Shown in pieces: positions 7,697-15,717 of a stretch of DNA of 64,000 nucleotides. The position numbers and the translations under genes were made by a program. Origin of the DNA: Pirellulales bacterium (lineage in GTDB: Bacteria; Planctomycetota; Planctomycetia; Pirellulales; JACPPG01). How positions within the stretch are numbered: position 1 is the first letter of the stretch; each line of letters opens with the position of its first letter. The stretch lies in the NCBI GenBank assembly GCA_036499395.1, contig DASYDW010000150.1, forward strand, positions 1 to 64,000, given 5' to 3'. A model generated the notes under the pieces. It was given only the letters and a program-made list of their open reading frames with translations. It was not told the origin of the DNA and did not search any database.

Positions 7697-8133
7697 TGGC
7701 CTGTTTACTCGACACCGGCATTCTGCTGCGGGCCTTCGACGCCAGAAATCCCCAATGTCGTGGCATCCGTCAGGCGCTTCGCAAACTTCTGTCACGACAG
7801 GAGCGATTGACCGTTGCACTACAGAACATCGCCGAATTCTGGAACGTTTCGACACGTCCGGTCGAGTCTAATGGCTTCGGCCTGGCGACGGATCGGATCG
7901 GGCAACGGCTAAAGCTGCTTGAGAGCGGCTGCGAGGTACTGACTGAGAGTGATGAATCGTATCGCATTTGGAAGGGATTATTGGCGGCTCACTCCATATC
8001 CGGTGTTGCCGTCCATGATGCCCGTCTGGTCTCGGTCATGCTCGCCAACGGCATCTCAACAATCGTCACGCTCAACGTAAAGGACTTCCGCCGCTATAGC
8101 GGCATTTCAGCAGTCGTTCCGAGCGACGTTTGA
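7696..8133 (+). CDS. PIN-domain ribonuclease toxin, VapC-like
   Basis: A 145-residue PIN-domain protein. The acidic metal-binding residues are visible: D6 in LLDTGILLR, E47 in NIAEFW, D108 in VHDARLV and D130 in LNVKDFRRY. PIN toxins cut RNA, often tRNA, when their antitoxin decays. The ATG at 7696 overlaps the antitoxin stop; a TTG one codon earlier is possible. The segment TLNVKDFRRYSGI near the C-terminus is common to this VapC subgroup. The catalytic set is complete, so the toxin should be active. Confidence 0.8.
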   Translation: MACLLDTGILLRAFDARNPQCRGIRQALRKLLSRQERLTVALQNIAEFWNVSTRPVESNGFGLATDRIGQRLKLLESGCEVLTESDESYRIWKGLLAAHSISGVAVHDARLVSVMLANGISTIVTLNVKDFRRYSGISAVVPSDV

Positions 8134-8222
8134 CTCCGGTCGCCTACCCTCCCTCCGCTGGAGTTCTGCCGCATTCCAGCTGAACTCGGGCACTGACCCC
8201 TTCGGTGGCAATCATCGTGGCA

Positions 8223-8837
8223 CTAGAGGCGCATGGCATGGACGGTCGGATAGACTTCGTTCATCACTTTAGCCCTAAGCATTTCTTCTAACTGTGGATC
8301 GTCGGTATGGATAACAAGATCTTCTTCTTGGGGAACCGAATTGCATTCAGCGTCGACCTCGAGGTCTGAATTCAGATTACTCGGGGTAATAAGCTTGATG
8401 GTGAAATCTGTGTCCATCGAACAATAGCAGACTATGTCAAGCATCCGAGGAATTCTCGAAAGGTACGTCTCTATCGATTCAATAAGTGCGTTGCAGCCGG
8501 GGCGCTGACGAATCGATTTTGGCAATTCCTTTAGCAATCCGTCGAGCAGGGCCTTCGCTATCTCATCCGAGATCAAGTCGCGTTGCGGCCGTGATCCGAC
8601 GAAGAACATTACCTCGAACAAGATCACCTCGGTAGCATGGATATGCACGACCGAATCAACTCTTAAGCCGGCAGAGCCATCCGAGGACGCTGCTGCATCG
8701 CTCGCTGAAGCAAGCACAGAAATGCTTTGTGCCCTACGCTCATCGGCCCGGGGGGTGCAACGAAATGTCCACACGACAGGAAAGGGTGCCGATTGACCCG
8801 GCACTAACGAACGCCGATAGACGACTTGCTTGCACAT
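8223..8837 (-). CDS. Hypothetical protein
   Basis: A 204-residue protein with no recognised family, signal peptide or membrane segment. A beta-rich region (VDSVVHIHATEVILFEVMFF) precedes a helical region (LISDEIAKALLDGLLKELP) and an acidic tail. It lies opposite to the VapBC genes and has no close partner; only 51 bases separate it from the next leftward gene upstream. Mobile-element cargo of unknown role. Confidence 0.5.
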   Translation of the reverse strand: MCKQVVYRRSLVPGQSAPFPVVWTFRCTPRADERRAQSISVLASASDAAASSDGSAGLRVDSVVHIHATEVILFEVMFFVGSRPQRDLISDEIAKALLDGLLKELPKSIRQRPGCNALIESIETYLSRIPRMLDIVCYCSMDTDFTIKLITPSNLNSDLEVDAECNSVPQEEDLVIHTDDPQLEEMLRAKVMNEVYPTVHAMRL

Positions 8838-8888
8838 GCGTCTGAATCCATTATTTGACCTAAGTTTTGATCGATAAAATCGTCTAGT

Positions 8889-9611
8889 TCAACTGTTCAT
8901 TCTTCCGCCTGCCGTGCTTTGATTCTTCTGTTGGTCATCGGTATCAGAAGCACCCACTACGCACGTTTCGTTGAAATAATGAACGATCACCTGCACGATG
9001 GTCTTGGAGGCATTCTTCGCAGGATTAGCCTCGCGTCGGCAACAAGCGCGCAAATCGACAGCTACCCAAGGAACTTGCCACGTCGTCCCAGGCGGATCTT
9101 GATGCCCAGCCGATTCTTGAAACTGCGGGAGTGGCAAAGTCCCTTCCGTTGTTCGCAAGAACTCTTCCGCGGCAGTTGCGAGGCGATTGAAGAAACCAAG
9201 AGGTTTAGGTACACCACTTCCTTGACCATTCCTATGCGGACCATCGTCTCGCCCTGACCGGAAACGCTTCGCAAACCGCGCCAACCGAAACCTTAAATAT
9301 GCCAGTTTCCAGCGAATCGAAAAGGGGCACCCTTCGCGGCGAGCCCACCCCGGGAAGCATTGACGACGAACGAGATGATACAACCCGTCGACATCTGGTT
9401 CGCCGACTCCTGCGGCCCGCAACTTGTCTGTCAGTGGCTTTGCTTGAAGAATGGCCGACCACTCGAATGCCTCATGATTCTTCATCAACATGAATGCCTT
9501 CTCTTTAATCCGTTTCTCTAAGGCTTCGGGTGTTGGATATCCAAGCGTTAGATGCTCGTCCAGTACTCCCTCTACAATCAATACAGGCTCCAATTTTGGG
9601 ACCTTCGCCAC
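8889..9611 (-). CDS. Hypothetical protein, uncertain
   Basis: A 240-residue frame beginning at a GTG after GGGAG. The first 110 residues look like normal protein (EALEKRIKEKAFMLMKNHEA), but the second half is rich in Arg, Gly and Pro and lower in apparent quality. It may be a real gene with a degraded or frameshifted end. No domain was recognised. It would be co-directional with the hypothetical gene at 8223-8837. Confidence 0.35.
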   Translation of the reverse strand: MAKVPKLEPVLIVEGVLDEHLTLGYPTPEALEKRIKEKAFMLMKNHEAFEWSAILQAKPLTDKLRAAGVGEPDVDGLYHLVRRQCFPGWARREGCPFSIRWKLAYLRFRLARFAKRFRSGRDDGPHRNGQGSGVPKPLGFFNRLATAAEEFLRTTEGTLPLPQFQESAGHQDPPGTTWQVPWVAVDLRACCRREANPAKNASKTIVQVIVHYFNETCVVGASDTDDQQKNQSTAGGRMNS

Positions 9612-9920
9612 GCTCCCGCCCTCAGAATTAGTCGATTAAGCCAGCCGCCATCCGGCCTTAGTTGCGTGAGCATATCACCCCCCACCAATGGGTGCAAGGT
9701 GCCTGAAGTGTGTCGAATTTGAAAGGACGGACGCTTAACCGACGAGCACCCGATTTGTGGTGAAAACAGGCTATGACGGCCTGAAGCGTCGAGGTCTAGA
9801 GTGCGTAAAATACCACGTCGGTGAGGCAGGATTGCGCCATCGTGCGGCAGTGACGAGCGGAATCGAAAGCAAACGGTCGCACGAAGAAAGTTAGTTTTGC
9901 TCGTTCTGGTCACACCGCAA
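9612..9920. other. Non-coding gap, possibly a gene remnant
   Basis: About 310 bases between two leftward genes. An overlapping frame here has no protein-like composition. No RNA gene, ordered repeat or clear promoter was seen. Confidence 0.3.
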
Positions 9921-10379
9921 TTACTTGCCTCGTTTGCGGCTATCCGAGTCTCGACGGGATTCAAGCCGATGCACATGGTTTGATCTCAATACAACAGCAT
10001 CGCCCAGCATTTCTGCGAAGTTTTGATTGGAAGCCCGAATGGCGATGCCGTAGGGCGTCTTGCCTCGCGCAGTTTGCGCTTCAACATCTGCGCCGTTTTC
10101 CACTAACAGTTTACCAGCATCTATTAGACGATGGAAATTGAGGGCGGCGTAATGCAATGGTGTCGCGCCGTTGGCATCCCGTGATTCAATGTCGGCACCG
10201 GCAGTGATCAATACGTCGACAATCGTGGTGCGATTATCTCGCGATGCAAGATGGAGCGGGGTACGAAGTAGTGCGTCTTGCGTATTCACGTTGGCACCGC
10301 ATGCAATTGCTTGCGAAACACCATGGGCATCCGCTCTCATTACAGCATTGAATAATTGACGGTCGACATCGGACAGCAT
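9921..10379 (-). CDS. Ankyrin repeat protein
   Basis: A 152-residue protein with about four ankyrin repeats, which mediate protein binding. Repeat signatures are clear: LLRTPLHLASRDNRTTIV, then GADIESRDANGATPLHYAAL, then NGADVEAQTARGKTPYGIAI. There is no signal peptide, so it is probably cytoplasmic. The ATG at 10379 is preceded by GAGGT at good spacing; an in-frame TTG 17 codons upstream is less likely. The C-terminal tail is basic. It lies divergently from the resolvase gene and its partner is unknown. Confidence 0.8.
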   Translation of the reverse strand: MLSDVDRQLFNAVMRADAHGVSQAIACGANVNTQDALLRTPLHLASRDNRTTIVDVLITAGADIESRDANGATPLHYAALNFHRLIDAGKLLVENGADVEAQTARGKTPYGIAIRASNQNFAEMLGDAVVLRSNHVHRLESRRDSDSRKRGK

Positions 10380-10600
10380 CGGCACCTCATCAGATGCCGA
10401 TGGTTGTAAAGATGTTTGTTGTTCGCGCAAGCAGTTTCCGCTTGCGGCCGCTGCAAGTTCTGTTCCAGCGGCCAGTCGCCCGCACCTGAAATCACGGGCG
10501 ATCTAATAGGGCAGCGCGATTTCAGCGGAAATCCGGTTAACGAACGTCTACAAATAGGGTTCGAATGTTTGTGGACATTCGGAGTTTGTGGATGTAGTTT

Positions 10601-10646
10601 CTGGACGGTTCTGATGCAGAACGATCGGACCTCGCTCATCGTCCAG
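10601..10646. promoter_or_regulatory. Nested dyads upstream of the resolvase gene (possible res site)
   Basis: CTGGACG (10601-10607) is mirrored by CGTCCAG (10640-10646). Inside lies a perfect small dyad, GTTCTG (10608-10613) and CAGAAC (10617-10622). The block ends 35 bases before the resolvase ATG. Serine resolvases often bind and repress at such sites next to their own gene. Confidence 0.35.
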
Positions 10647-10681
10647 CAAACGACCGCTTTATACACAACTCATGGCCAAAA

Positions 10682-11260
10682 ATGACGGCGATTCTCGGCT
10701 ATGCCCGCGTATCAACCGCCGGGCAGGATTTGGAAGGCCAGCGGCAGCGGCTGAGTGCCGCCGGTGCTATCCGTGTCTTTGAAGATGTCACGAGCGGCCG
10801 TAATTTCAAGCGGCCTGGCTTATCATCACTGCTTGAATATGCCAGAACCGGCGACGTGCTGTGCATTGTCCGCCTGGATCGCCTCGGCCGCAGCCTACGA
10901 GAACTGCTCAATATCGTCGATACGCTCAAGCAACGCGGCATCGGCCTCATGTCGTTAGACGAAAAACTCGACACTTCTTCAGCGGCTGGCGAACTCGCAT
11001 TCCATGTCTTTGCAGCTGTAGGCCATTTTGAGCGGGGCGTGATAAGCGAGCGGACACGTGATGGGCTGGCAGTTGCCAGGGTACGCGGCAAGCGAATCGG
11101 TCGGCCGATACTCGATGAAACCAAAATCGCCGCCGCCTTACGACTTGTTGACGCGGGCCTAACCCCTGCCCAGGCCTCGCAACAAGTCGGGCTGGGGCGT
11201 TCAACCGTGTACCGCGAATTGCGGACACGGAATCGCTCGCGGCAAGAAATGCCATGCTGA
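10682..11260 (+). CDS. Serine recombinase, resolvase/invertase family
   Basis: A 192-residue small serine recombinase. The catalytic serine is S11 in GYARVSTAGQDLEGQ. The conserved arginine motif LDRLGRSLREL, the segment FHVFAAVGHFER and the ERTRDGL motif follow, and a helix-turn-helix sits at the C-terminus (TPAQASQQVGLGRSTVYREL). Such enzymes resolve plasmid multimers or invert segments. The gene lies next to dyad repeats that may be its site, and its end overlaps the WGR gene by seven bases. On this element it most likely resolves replicon dimers. Confidence 0.9.
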   Translation: MTAILGYARVSTAGQDLEGQRQRLSAAGAIRVFEDVTSGRNFKRPGLSSLLEYARTGDVLCIVRLDRLGRSLRELLNIVDTLKQRGIGLMSLDEKLDTSSAAGELAFHVFAAVGHFERGVISERTRDGLAVARVRGKRIGRPILDETKIAAALRLVDAGLTPAQASQQVGLGRSTVYRELRTRNRSRQEMPC

Positions 11261-11679
11261 ACCTGTTGACGGTGGTTTTCGAGGCCCATCATACCGGCAG
11301 AAACCATCATCGCCGCTATCAAATCAGCGTCGGCCGCGATCTATTCAATGACTGGATAGTGAGTATCGATTACGGCCGCATCGGTCAGCAAGGACAGCGG
11401 CAACGCTTCGGACATGCAAACGCTGTTCAGTTGCAGAGCATTATTCGTGAGCGGTTACGACGCCGGCGATCCGCGCAACGAAGAATTGGCTGCACCTATC
11501 AGCTGAAAGAACTGCACACCTTCAACGGATTCGATGTCGAGGCGTGGCTGCCGCGGGCATTGCTCGCAGAGTTTTTGCAAGTTTCTTCTTCCCCGGAACA
11601 CCAGAGAAAGGCTAGCGGGGTCCAGGGGGCGGCAATGAGCCCCGGTCTGCGTGAACGCAACAAACAACGGCGGCGTTAG
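11254..11679 (+). CDS. WGR domain protein
   Basis: A 141-residue protein. The segment RRYQISVGRDLFNDWIVSID followed by YGRIGQQGQRQRF near residues 20-55 matches the WGR domain, a nucleic-acid-linked module known from PARP proteins and from many bacterial plasmid proteins. The rest is basic with an Arg-rich end. Its start overlaps the resolvase stop by seven bases, so they are co-expressed. A DNA-binding helper role for the resolvase is possible but not shown. Confidence 0.65.
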   Translation: MLNLLTVVFEAHHTGRNHHRRYQISVGRDLFNDWIVSIDYGRIGQQGQRQRFGHANAVQLQSIIRERLRRRRSAQRRIGCTYQLKELHTFNGFDVEAWLPRALLAEFLQVSSSPEHQRKASGVQGAAMSPGLRERNKQRRR

Positions 11680-11876
11680 CCACTCCGCTGCTTCGCGTGA
11701 ACGAAAGTCGCGGACACTTTGGCGGTGCGTTCATGTTGCCTGAGATGAGGGCTGACAATGCTTGCCAGAGAGCGACAACAAGCGGCTCGCAAACTTTCTA
11801 GAATTCTTTGCTATTGATCGCCGTACTATGAGAAAGCCGTGAAGTGCGCGGCTAGGCGGTCAATGGGGAGGATGCA

Positions 11877-12080
11877 ATGAGCACGGAGCAACAACAGTTG
11901 CTAGTCACCTCGAAGCAAGCGGCTTCGATGCTGGCGATTTCGGAGCGAACGTTGTGGCAGTTGACCAGTGATGGTCATCTGCCCGCCGTCCGTTTTGGCA
12001 GGACGGTGCGTTACGATCTCAGCGATTTGCGAGCGTTCATCACCTCGCGTCGTAGCGGCGGTACTCCGGCCGCAAACTGA
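11877..12080 (+). CDS. Excisionase-family helix-turn-helix protein
   Basis: A 67-residue DNA-binding protein of the MerR-like excisionase type (HTH_17). It shows the standard layout: VTSKQAASMLAISERTLWQL as the helix-turn-helix, then GHLPAVRFGRTVRYDLSDLR as the wing. A strong GGGGAGG site precedes the ATG. It sits 62 bases upstream of the integrase gene, where recombination directionality factors usually lie. It may steer the integrase towards excision. Confidence 0.8.
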   Translation: MSTEQQQLLVTSKQAASMLAISERTLWQLTSDGHLPAVRFGRTVRYDLSDLRAFITSRRSGGTPAAN

Positions 12081-12142
12081 CGCCACGTTCGTATAGAATG
12101 GCGTGAACCGATTTATTCCCCGATCAGCGGAGCGTGTGCGCG

Positions 12143-13483
12143 ATGGCGAGCATTACCCGGCAGGGAAATGGGCGGCGGACAATTCAATTTGTGGGGACTG
12201 ATGGGCGGCGGCGAAGTCTGAGGTTAGGTAAAACGTCGCAACGCGATGCCGAGAGGATCAAAACGAAAGTCGAAGCGATTCTCTCCGCTCGCCTGGCCGG
12301 GCAACCGCTCGATGCCGAAATCTCTGCCTGGCTCGGTAAGCTCGATCCGCTAATGCTGGATCGCCTGACAATGGTGGGATTGATAGCGACAACCACGTCA
12401 CGCGGCAAAGCAACGCTTGGGCCCTTTCTCATCGAATATGTGGATCGCCGTATCGATGTGAAGCCAGCGACGAAAGAGGTTTGGTCGCAAGTGACGCGAA
12501 ATCTCTGCGAGCATTTTGGCGAGTCGCGGGACATGGCCACGATCACCGAAGGTGATGCCGAGGATTTCAAACTATTCCTGATCGGCTCCGGCTTGGCTCC
12601 GACCACAGTGCATAAGCGTCTGCAATTTGCCCGCATGTTTTTTCGAGCGGCAACCAAGCGGAAGCTTATCGCAGCCAATCCGTTTGCCGACGTGACCGCC
12701 AAAGCGGTACTACGGCAAGAGCGGCAACGGTTCGTCACGCGCGAAGAAATCGACCGGGTGCTTGCTGTCTGCGATCCGATTTGGCGAACGATCATTGCTC
12801 TGTGCAGATTCGGCGGTCTGCGTTGCCCCAGCGAGGTTCTTTCGCTGCGATGGCAAGACATCGATTGGGATGCCGGGCGCATTACCATCACGTCACCAAA
12901 GACCGAGCATCATCCGGGCAAGGCAAGCCGCATCATGCCCTTGTTCCCGGAACTGCGGTCAGTCCTCGCTGAAGCATTCGAGTTAGCCGTTGATGGTGCC
13001 GGGTATGTGGTGAGCGGCAACTATCGCCAGACGGCGAACACAATACGGGGCTGGCGGAATTGCAATTTGCGGACGCAATTTGAGCGGCTGGTGAAGCGTG
13101 CCGGGCTGACGCCGTGGCTGCGGCTGTTCCATGCCCTGCGGGCAAGCCGCGAGACGGAGCTGGCCAGGGAGTACCCAATTCACGTCGTTACGGCCTGGCT
13201 GGGCAACACGCCTCGCATCGCCCTCAAGCATTACCTGCAAGTGACAGATGCCGATTTTGAGCAAGCGAACTCAGGCGGTGCAGAATCCGGTGCACGAGTG
13301 GTGCAAAATGCGGTGCAGCAACCCGCCGCGGCGAACGGCGACGTTTCGCAAAAAACGACGCAAGCCCGTGCTGGTGCAGGGGCTTATGCGAACTCTCGCG
13401 AATGGCCGCGAAGGCCTGCGAGAATGTCGAGCGGAGAGGACAGGATTCGAACCTGCGGACCGGTTACCCGGTCACGGGTTTAG
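12143..13483 (+). CDS. int: Tyrosine recombinase (integrase) of the element
   Basis: A 446-residue phage-type integrase. The catalytic residues are visible: Arg in GGLRCPSEVLSL, Lys in SPKTEHH, His and Arg in FHALRASRE, and the nucleophile Tyr in ALKHYLQV. An N-terminal arm-binding part and a SAM-like core-binding part (TTVHKRLQFARMFFRA) precede it. The ATG at 12143 has GGAG ten bases upstream; the earlier GTG is too close to that site. The last about 17 residues (EDRIRTCGPVTRSRV) are the antisense translation of the tRNA-Ser gene, and the stop TAG at 13481 touches the anticodon complement. Confidence 0.92.
   Translation: MASITRQGNGRRTIQFVGTDGRRRSLRLGKTSQRDAERIKTKVEAILSARLAGQPLDAEISAWLGKLDPLMLDRLTMVGLIATTTSRGKATLGPFLIEYVDRRIDVKPATKEVWSQVTRNLCEHFGESRDMATITEGDAEDFKLFLIGSGLAPTTVHKRLQFARMFFRAATKRKLIAANPFADVTAKAVLRQERQRFVTREEIDRVLAVCDPIWRTIIALCRFGGLRCPSEVLSLRWQDIDWDAGRITITSPKTEHHPGKASRIMPLFPELRSVLAEAFELAVDGAGYVVSGNYRQTANTIRGWRNCNLRTQFERLVKRAGLTPWLRLFHALRASRETELAREYPIHVVTAWLGNTPRIALKHYLQVTDADFEQANSGGAESGARVVQNAVQQPAAANGDVSQKTTQARAGAGAYANSREWPRRPARMSSGEDRIRTCGPVTRSRV
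13432..13483. other. Probable attachment site of the element (attR side)
   Basis: The integrase frame overlaps the 3' half of tRNA-Ser by 52 bases. Tyrosine integrases of this sort commonly use the tRNA 3' half as the crossover core, which keeps the tRNA intact after insertion. A second copy of the core was looked for by eye between 1 and 13431 and not found, so the left end is probably outside the window. Confidence 0.5.
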
Positions 13484-13518
13484 CAAACCCGCGCTTTCGA
13501 CCACTCAGCCACCTCTCC
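13432..13518 (-). tRNA. tRNA-Ser (anticodon GCU)
   Basis: A complete class II tRNA. The acceptor stem GGAGAGG pairs with CCTCTCC, followed by discriminator G. The anticodon stem CGGGT/ACCCG encloses loop TTGCTAA with anticodon GCT. A long variable arm (GACCGG/CCGGTC) and a T-arm with loop TTCGAAT follow. CCA is not encoded. Its 3' end faces the integrase, the usual arrangement for an integrated element, so its 3' half is probably the attachment core. Confidence 0.95.
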
Positions 13519-13892
13519 GAATTGAGCGAAACGGCCACCGTCGGGAACGGGCCGGCCGTCAACGCAGCAGGAATTTTAGGCAATTCGGCGGGTATCGCAA
13601 GGCGGCTATTTCGCAAGTTCAGCCGTCGAATCCGCCTGATCCGGCTGATCCCCGCGGCGCTAGCCCGAAATGGGCCGTAAACGCCGTCCCAATTATCCAG
13701 TGCTGGCAGGGTCGAAGCTATGGTTGACTGGGACTATAGTAGCGCCGGGGTCGACCATCCGCCGTGGTACTTTGCGTAGTCGGGGCGGGGAGCCCGCTCA
13801 CGTCGTGCCTTGAGTGCGCAGCGGGAGACTAGGGTGACACAGCAAGACCCAGAATTGAAATTCGCCACAGCATACGATCAGCAAGGTGTTCG
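13519..13892. other. Non-coding gap right of the tRNA
   Basis: About 370 bases between tRNA-Ser and the M28 peptidase gene. It should hold the tRNA promoter on the minus strand and the peptidase promoter on the plus strand. No gene or ordered repeat was seen. Confidence 0.4.
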
Positions 13893-15521
13893 ATGTTTGC
13901 AAGATGGTTTGCGATCCGTCCCGTCGGTAAGAGCATTTGGGCGGCCCTAACGATCATCTGTGCGGCATTCGCACCCTTGTTCGTGGCAAACGCGCCGGCT
14001 CGCGAGACGATTTCGCGTCCGGTGGTCAGCGAAGCGGCCTGGCCCGGCGAGGCGAGCAACATCGACGCCGCGGCCGCAACCATAACGGCCAACGAGCTTA
14101 AGCAGCACGCCTCGGCTCTGGCGGACGACACATTCGAGGGACGCGCCACGGGCAGTCGGGGCGGTCGGGCGGCGGCCGGCTATTTGCAATCGAAGCTCAA
14201 GGAGTTCGATCTCGCGCCGGCCGGCGAAAAGGGGAGCTACTTCCAAAGCTTCGATTCCAGCTCGCGCAATATTCTGGCCAAGATCGAAGGGACCGATCCG
14301 GCGCTAAAAAAGGAAGTCGTCCTGGTCAGCGCTCACTACGATCACGTCGGGTACGGTAATTCTCGCAACAGTTACGGCCCGACCGGCTACATCCATAACG
14401 GCGCCGACGACAACGCCAGCGGCGCGGCCACGTTGCTCGAGGTCGCCGAGGCCTGCGCCAAACTCGACCCGAAACCGAAGCGGACGATCCTGTTCGCGCT
14501 GTGGGACGCCGAAGAGACGGGGCTCAATGGCTCGAAGTTCTGGCTTACTAGGCCGACGGTTCCGCTGGCCGACGTCAAGCTGATGATCAACATGGATATG
14601 GTCGGCCGGTTGCGTAACAACAATCTCACGGTTTATGGCGCTCGCACGGCCCGGGGCCTGCGCAAGCTGACCAGCACGCCTAACCGCGACAGCGACGCGC
14701 CGGTCATCGACTTCGATTGGGAGATCCGCAGCGATAGCGACCATCATCCGTTCTACATGCGCGGAATCCCCATCCTGATGCTGCACACCGGTCTGCACGG
14801 CGATTATCACCGACCGAGTGACGACGTCGAGAAATTGAACATTGAGGGCATGCAGCGCGTCGCTCGGCTGTTGTACGGCATCGTCACCACAGCGGCGAAT
14901 CAGGCGGAATTGCCGAAATTCCGCGAAGCTGTTCGCCGTGAATCGAGCTATAGCAAATCGACGAACGATCGCATCGAGCCCGCGCCGCCGGGGCGTCTCG
15001 GTCTGCAATGGGATCGCGAGGACAACACCGCAGCCGGCTTGAAGATTGTTCGTCTGACGCCCAGTGGTCCTGCTGCGCAGGCAGGGCTGAAGGTGGGCGA
15101 TCGCCTGTTGAAATTCAACGATCACGAGCTGGTACACGGCATCGACCTGGCCGGCATCGTTGTCTCGGCACAGAACCCAGTGAAGATCACAGTCGCCCGC
15201 GTCGGTTCGGAACAGCCAATTGACGTCAAGGTGCAATTGCGTGGCAACCCCACCAAGCTCGGCATTCAATGGCGCGAAGACGACGCCGAAGCCGGCTCAG
15301 TGAAGATCGTAGGTGTGGTTCCCAGTTCCCCCGCGGCGCGCGCCGGCATCCGCCCGTTGGATCGGATTTACACTGTCAACGGGCAAGACTTCGCCAGCGG
15401 CCAGGAAATGCGTCAACTGCTCGACGCCGCCACGATGCCGTACCAATTGCTCGTCGAGCGCAACGGCCGCGTCCACCAGGCAACAGTCGAGCCATCACCC
15501 GCCGTCGCCGTTACGCAATAA
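13893..15521 (+). CDS. M28-family zinc metallopeptidase with two PDZ domains
   Basis: A 542-residue exported peptidase. An N-terminal signal sequence or anchor covers about residues 12-36. The M28 domain runs to about residue 335 with zinc ligands H148 (SAHYDHVG), D172 (GADDNASG), E208, D235 (INMDMVG) and H306 (DYHRPSDD), and catalytic E207 in WDAEETG. Two PDZ domains follow, near residues 365-440 (SGPAAQAGLKVGDRLLKFN) and 445-530 (SSPAARAGIRPLDRIYTVN). M28 enzymes are mostly aminopeptidases acting outside the cytoplasm; the PDZ pair probably binds substrate ends. It is the first chromosomal gene beside the element. Confidence 0.88.
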   Translation: MFARWFAIRPVGKSIWAALTIICAAFAPLFVANAPARETISRPVVSEAAWPGEASNIDAAAATITANELKQHASALADDTFEGRATGSRGGRAAAGYLQSKLKEFDLAPAGEKGSYFQSFDSSSRNILAKIEGTDPALKKEVVLVSAHYDHVGYGNSRNSYGPTGYIHNGADDNASGAATLLEVAEACAKLDPKPKRTILFALWDAEETGLNGSKFWLTRPTVPLADVKLMINMDMVGRLRNNNLTVYGARTARGLRKLTSTPNRDSDAPVIDFDWEIRSDSDHHPFYMRGIPILMLHTGLHGDYHRPSDDVEKLNIEGMQRVARLLYGIVTTAANQAELPKFREAVRRESSYSKSTNDRIEPAPPGRLGLQWDREDNTAAGLKIVRLTPSGPAAQAGLKVGDRLLKFNDHELVHGIDLAGIVVSAQNPVKITVARVGSEQPIDVKVQLRGNPTKLGIQWREDDAEAGSVKIVGVVPSSPAARAGIRPLDRIYTVNGQDFASGQEMRQLLDAATMPYQLLVERNGRVHQATVEPSPAVAVTQ

Positions 15522-15531
15522 CTACGCGCAA

Positions 15532-15564
15532 CCCCTCTCCCTTCGGGAGAGGGCAGGGTGAGGG
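15532..15564 (+). repeat. REP-like hairpin repeat, copy A
   Basis: Begins CCCCTCTCCCTTCGGGAGAG and ends GGCAGGGTGAGGG: a short GGGAGAGG hairpin plus a conserved tail. It lies between the convergent M28 and sulfatase genes, facing copy B in inverted orientation. Confidence 0.75.
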
Positions 15565-15615
15565 TGCGACGCCGTTGACGCAAAGCATTGCCTTCAAGGT
15601 GAAGCTAGAAAAATT

Positions 15616-15650
15616 CCCCTCACCTAACCTCTCCACCACGGGGGAGAGGG
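15616..15650 (-). repeat. REP-like hairpin repeat, copy B (inverted)
   Basis: On the minus strand it begins CCCTCTCCCCCGTGGTGGAG and ends with AGGTGAGGGG, a diverged copy of the same repeat. With copy A it forms an inverted pair spanning 119 bases, like the REPIN doublets of other bacteria. Confidence 0.65.
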
Positions 15651-15717
15651 ATTTGGCTTTGCCCGCTGTCGCCGTGACAATCGAACCTACTGCGTCGACA
15701 GTCGAACGAGCTCGCGG

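Noticed and set aside
9578-9976. 132-residue minus-strand frame between two genes
   Set aside because: No binding site, domain or normal composition; it overlaps both neighbours.
1-13431. Second copy of the tRNA-Ser 3' half as left att site
   Set aside because: Looked for by eye and not found; the left end is most likely outside the window.
14304-15269. Long minus-strand frame opposite the M28 peptidase gene
   Set aside because: The plus strand has a clear M28 enzyme with all ligands; the antisense frame has no motif and arises from GC-rich third positions.
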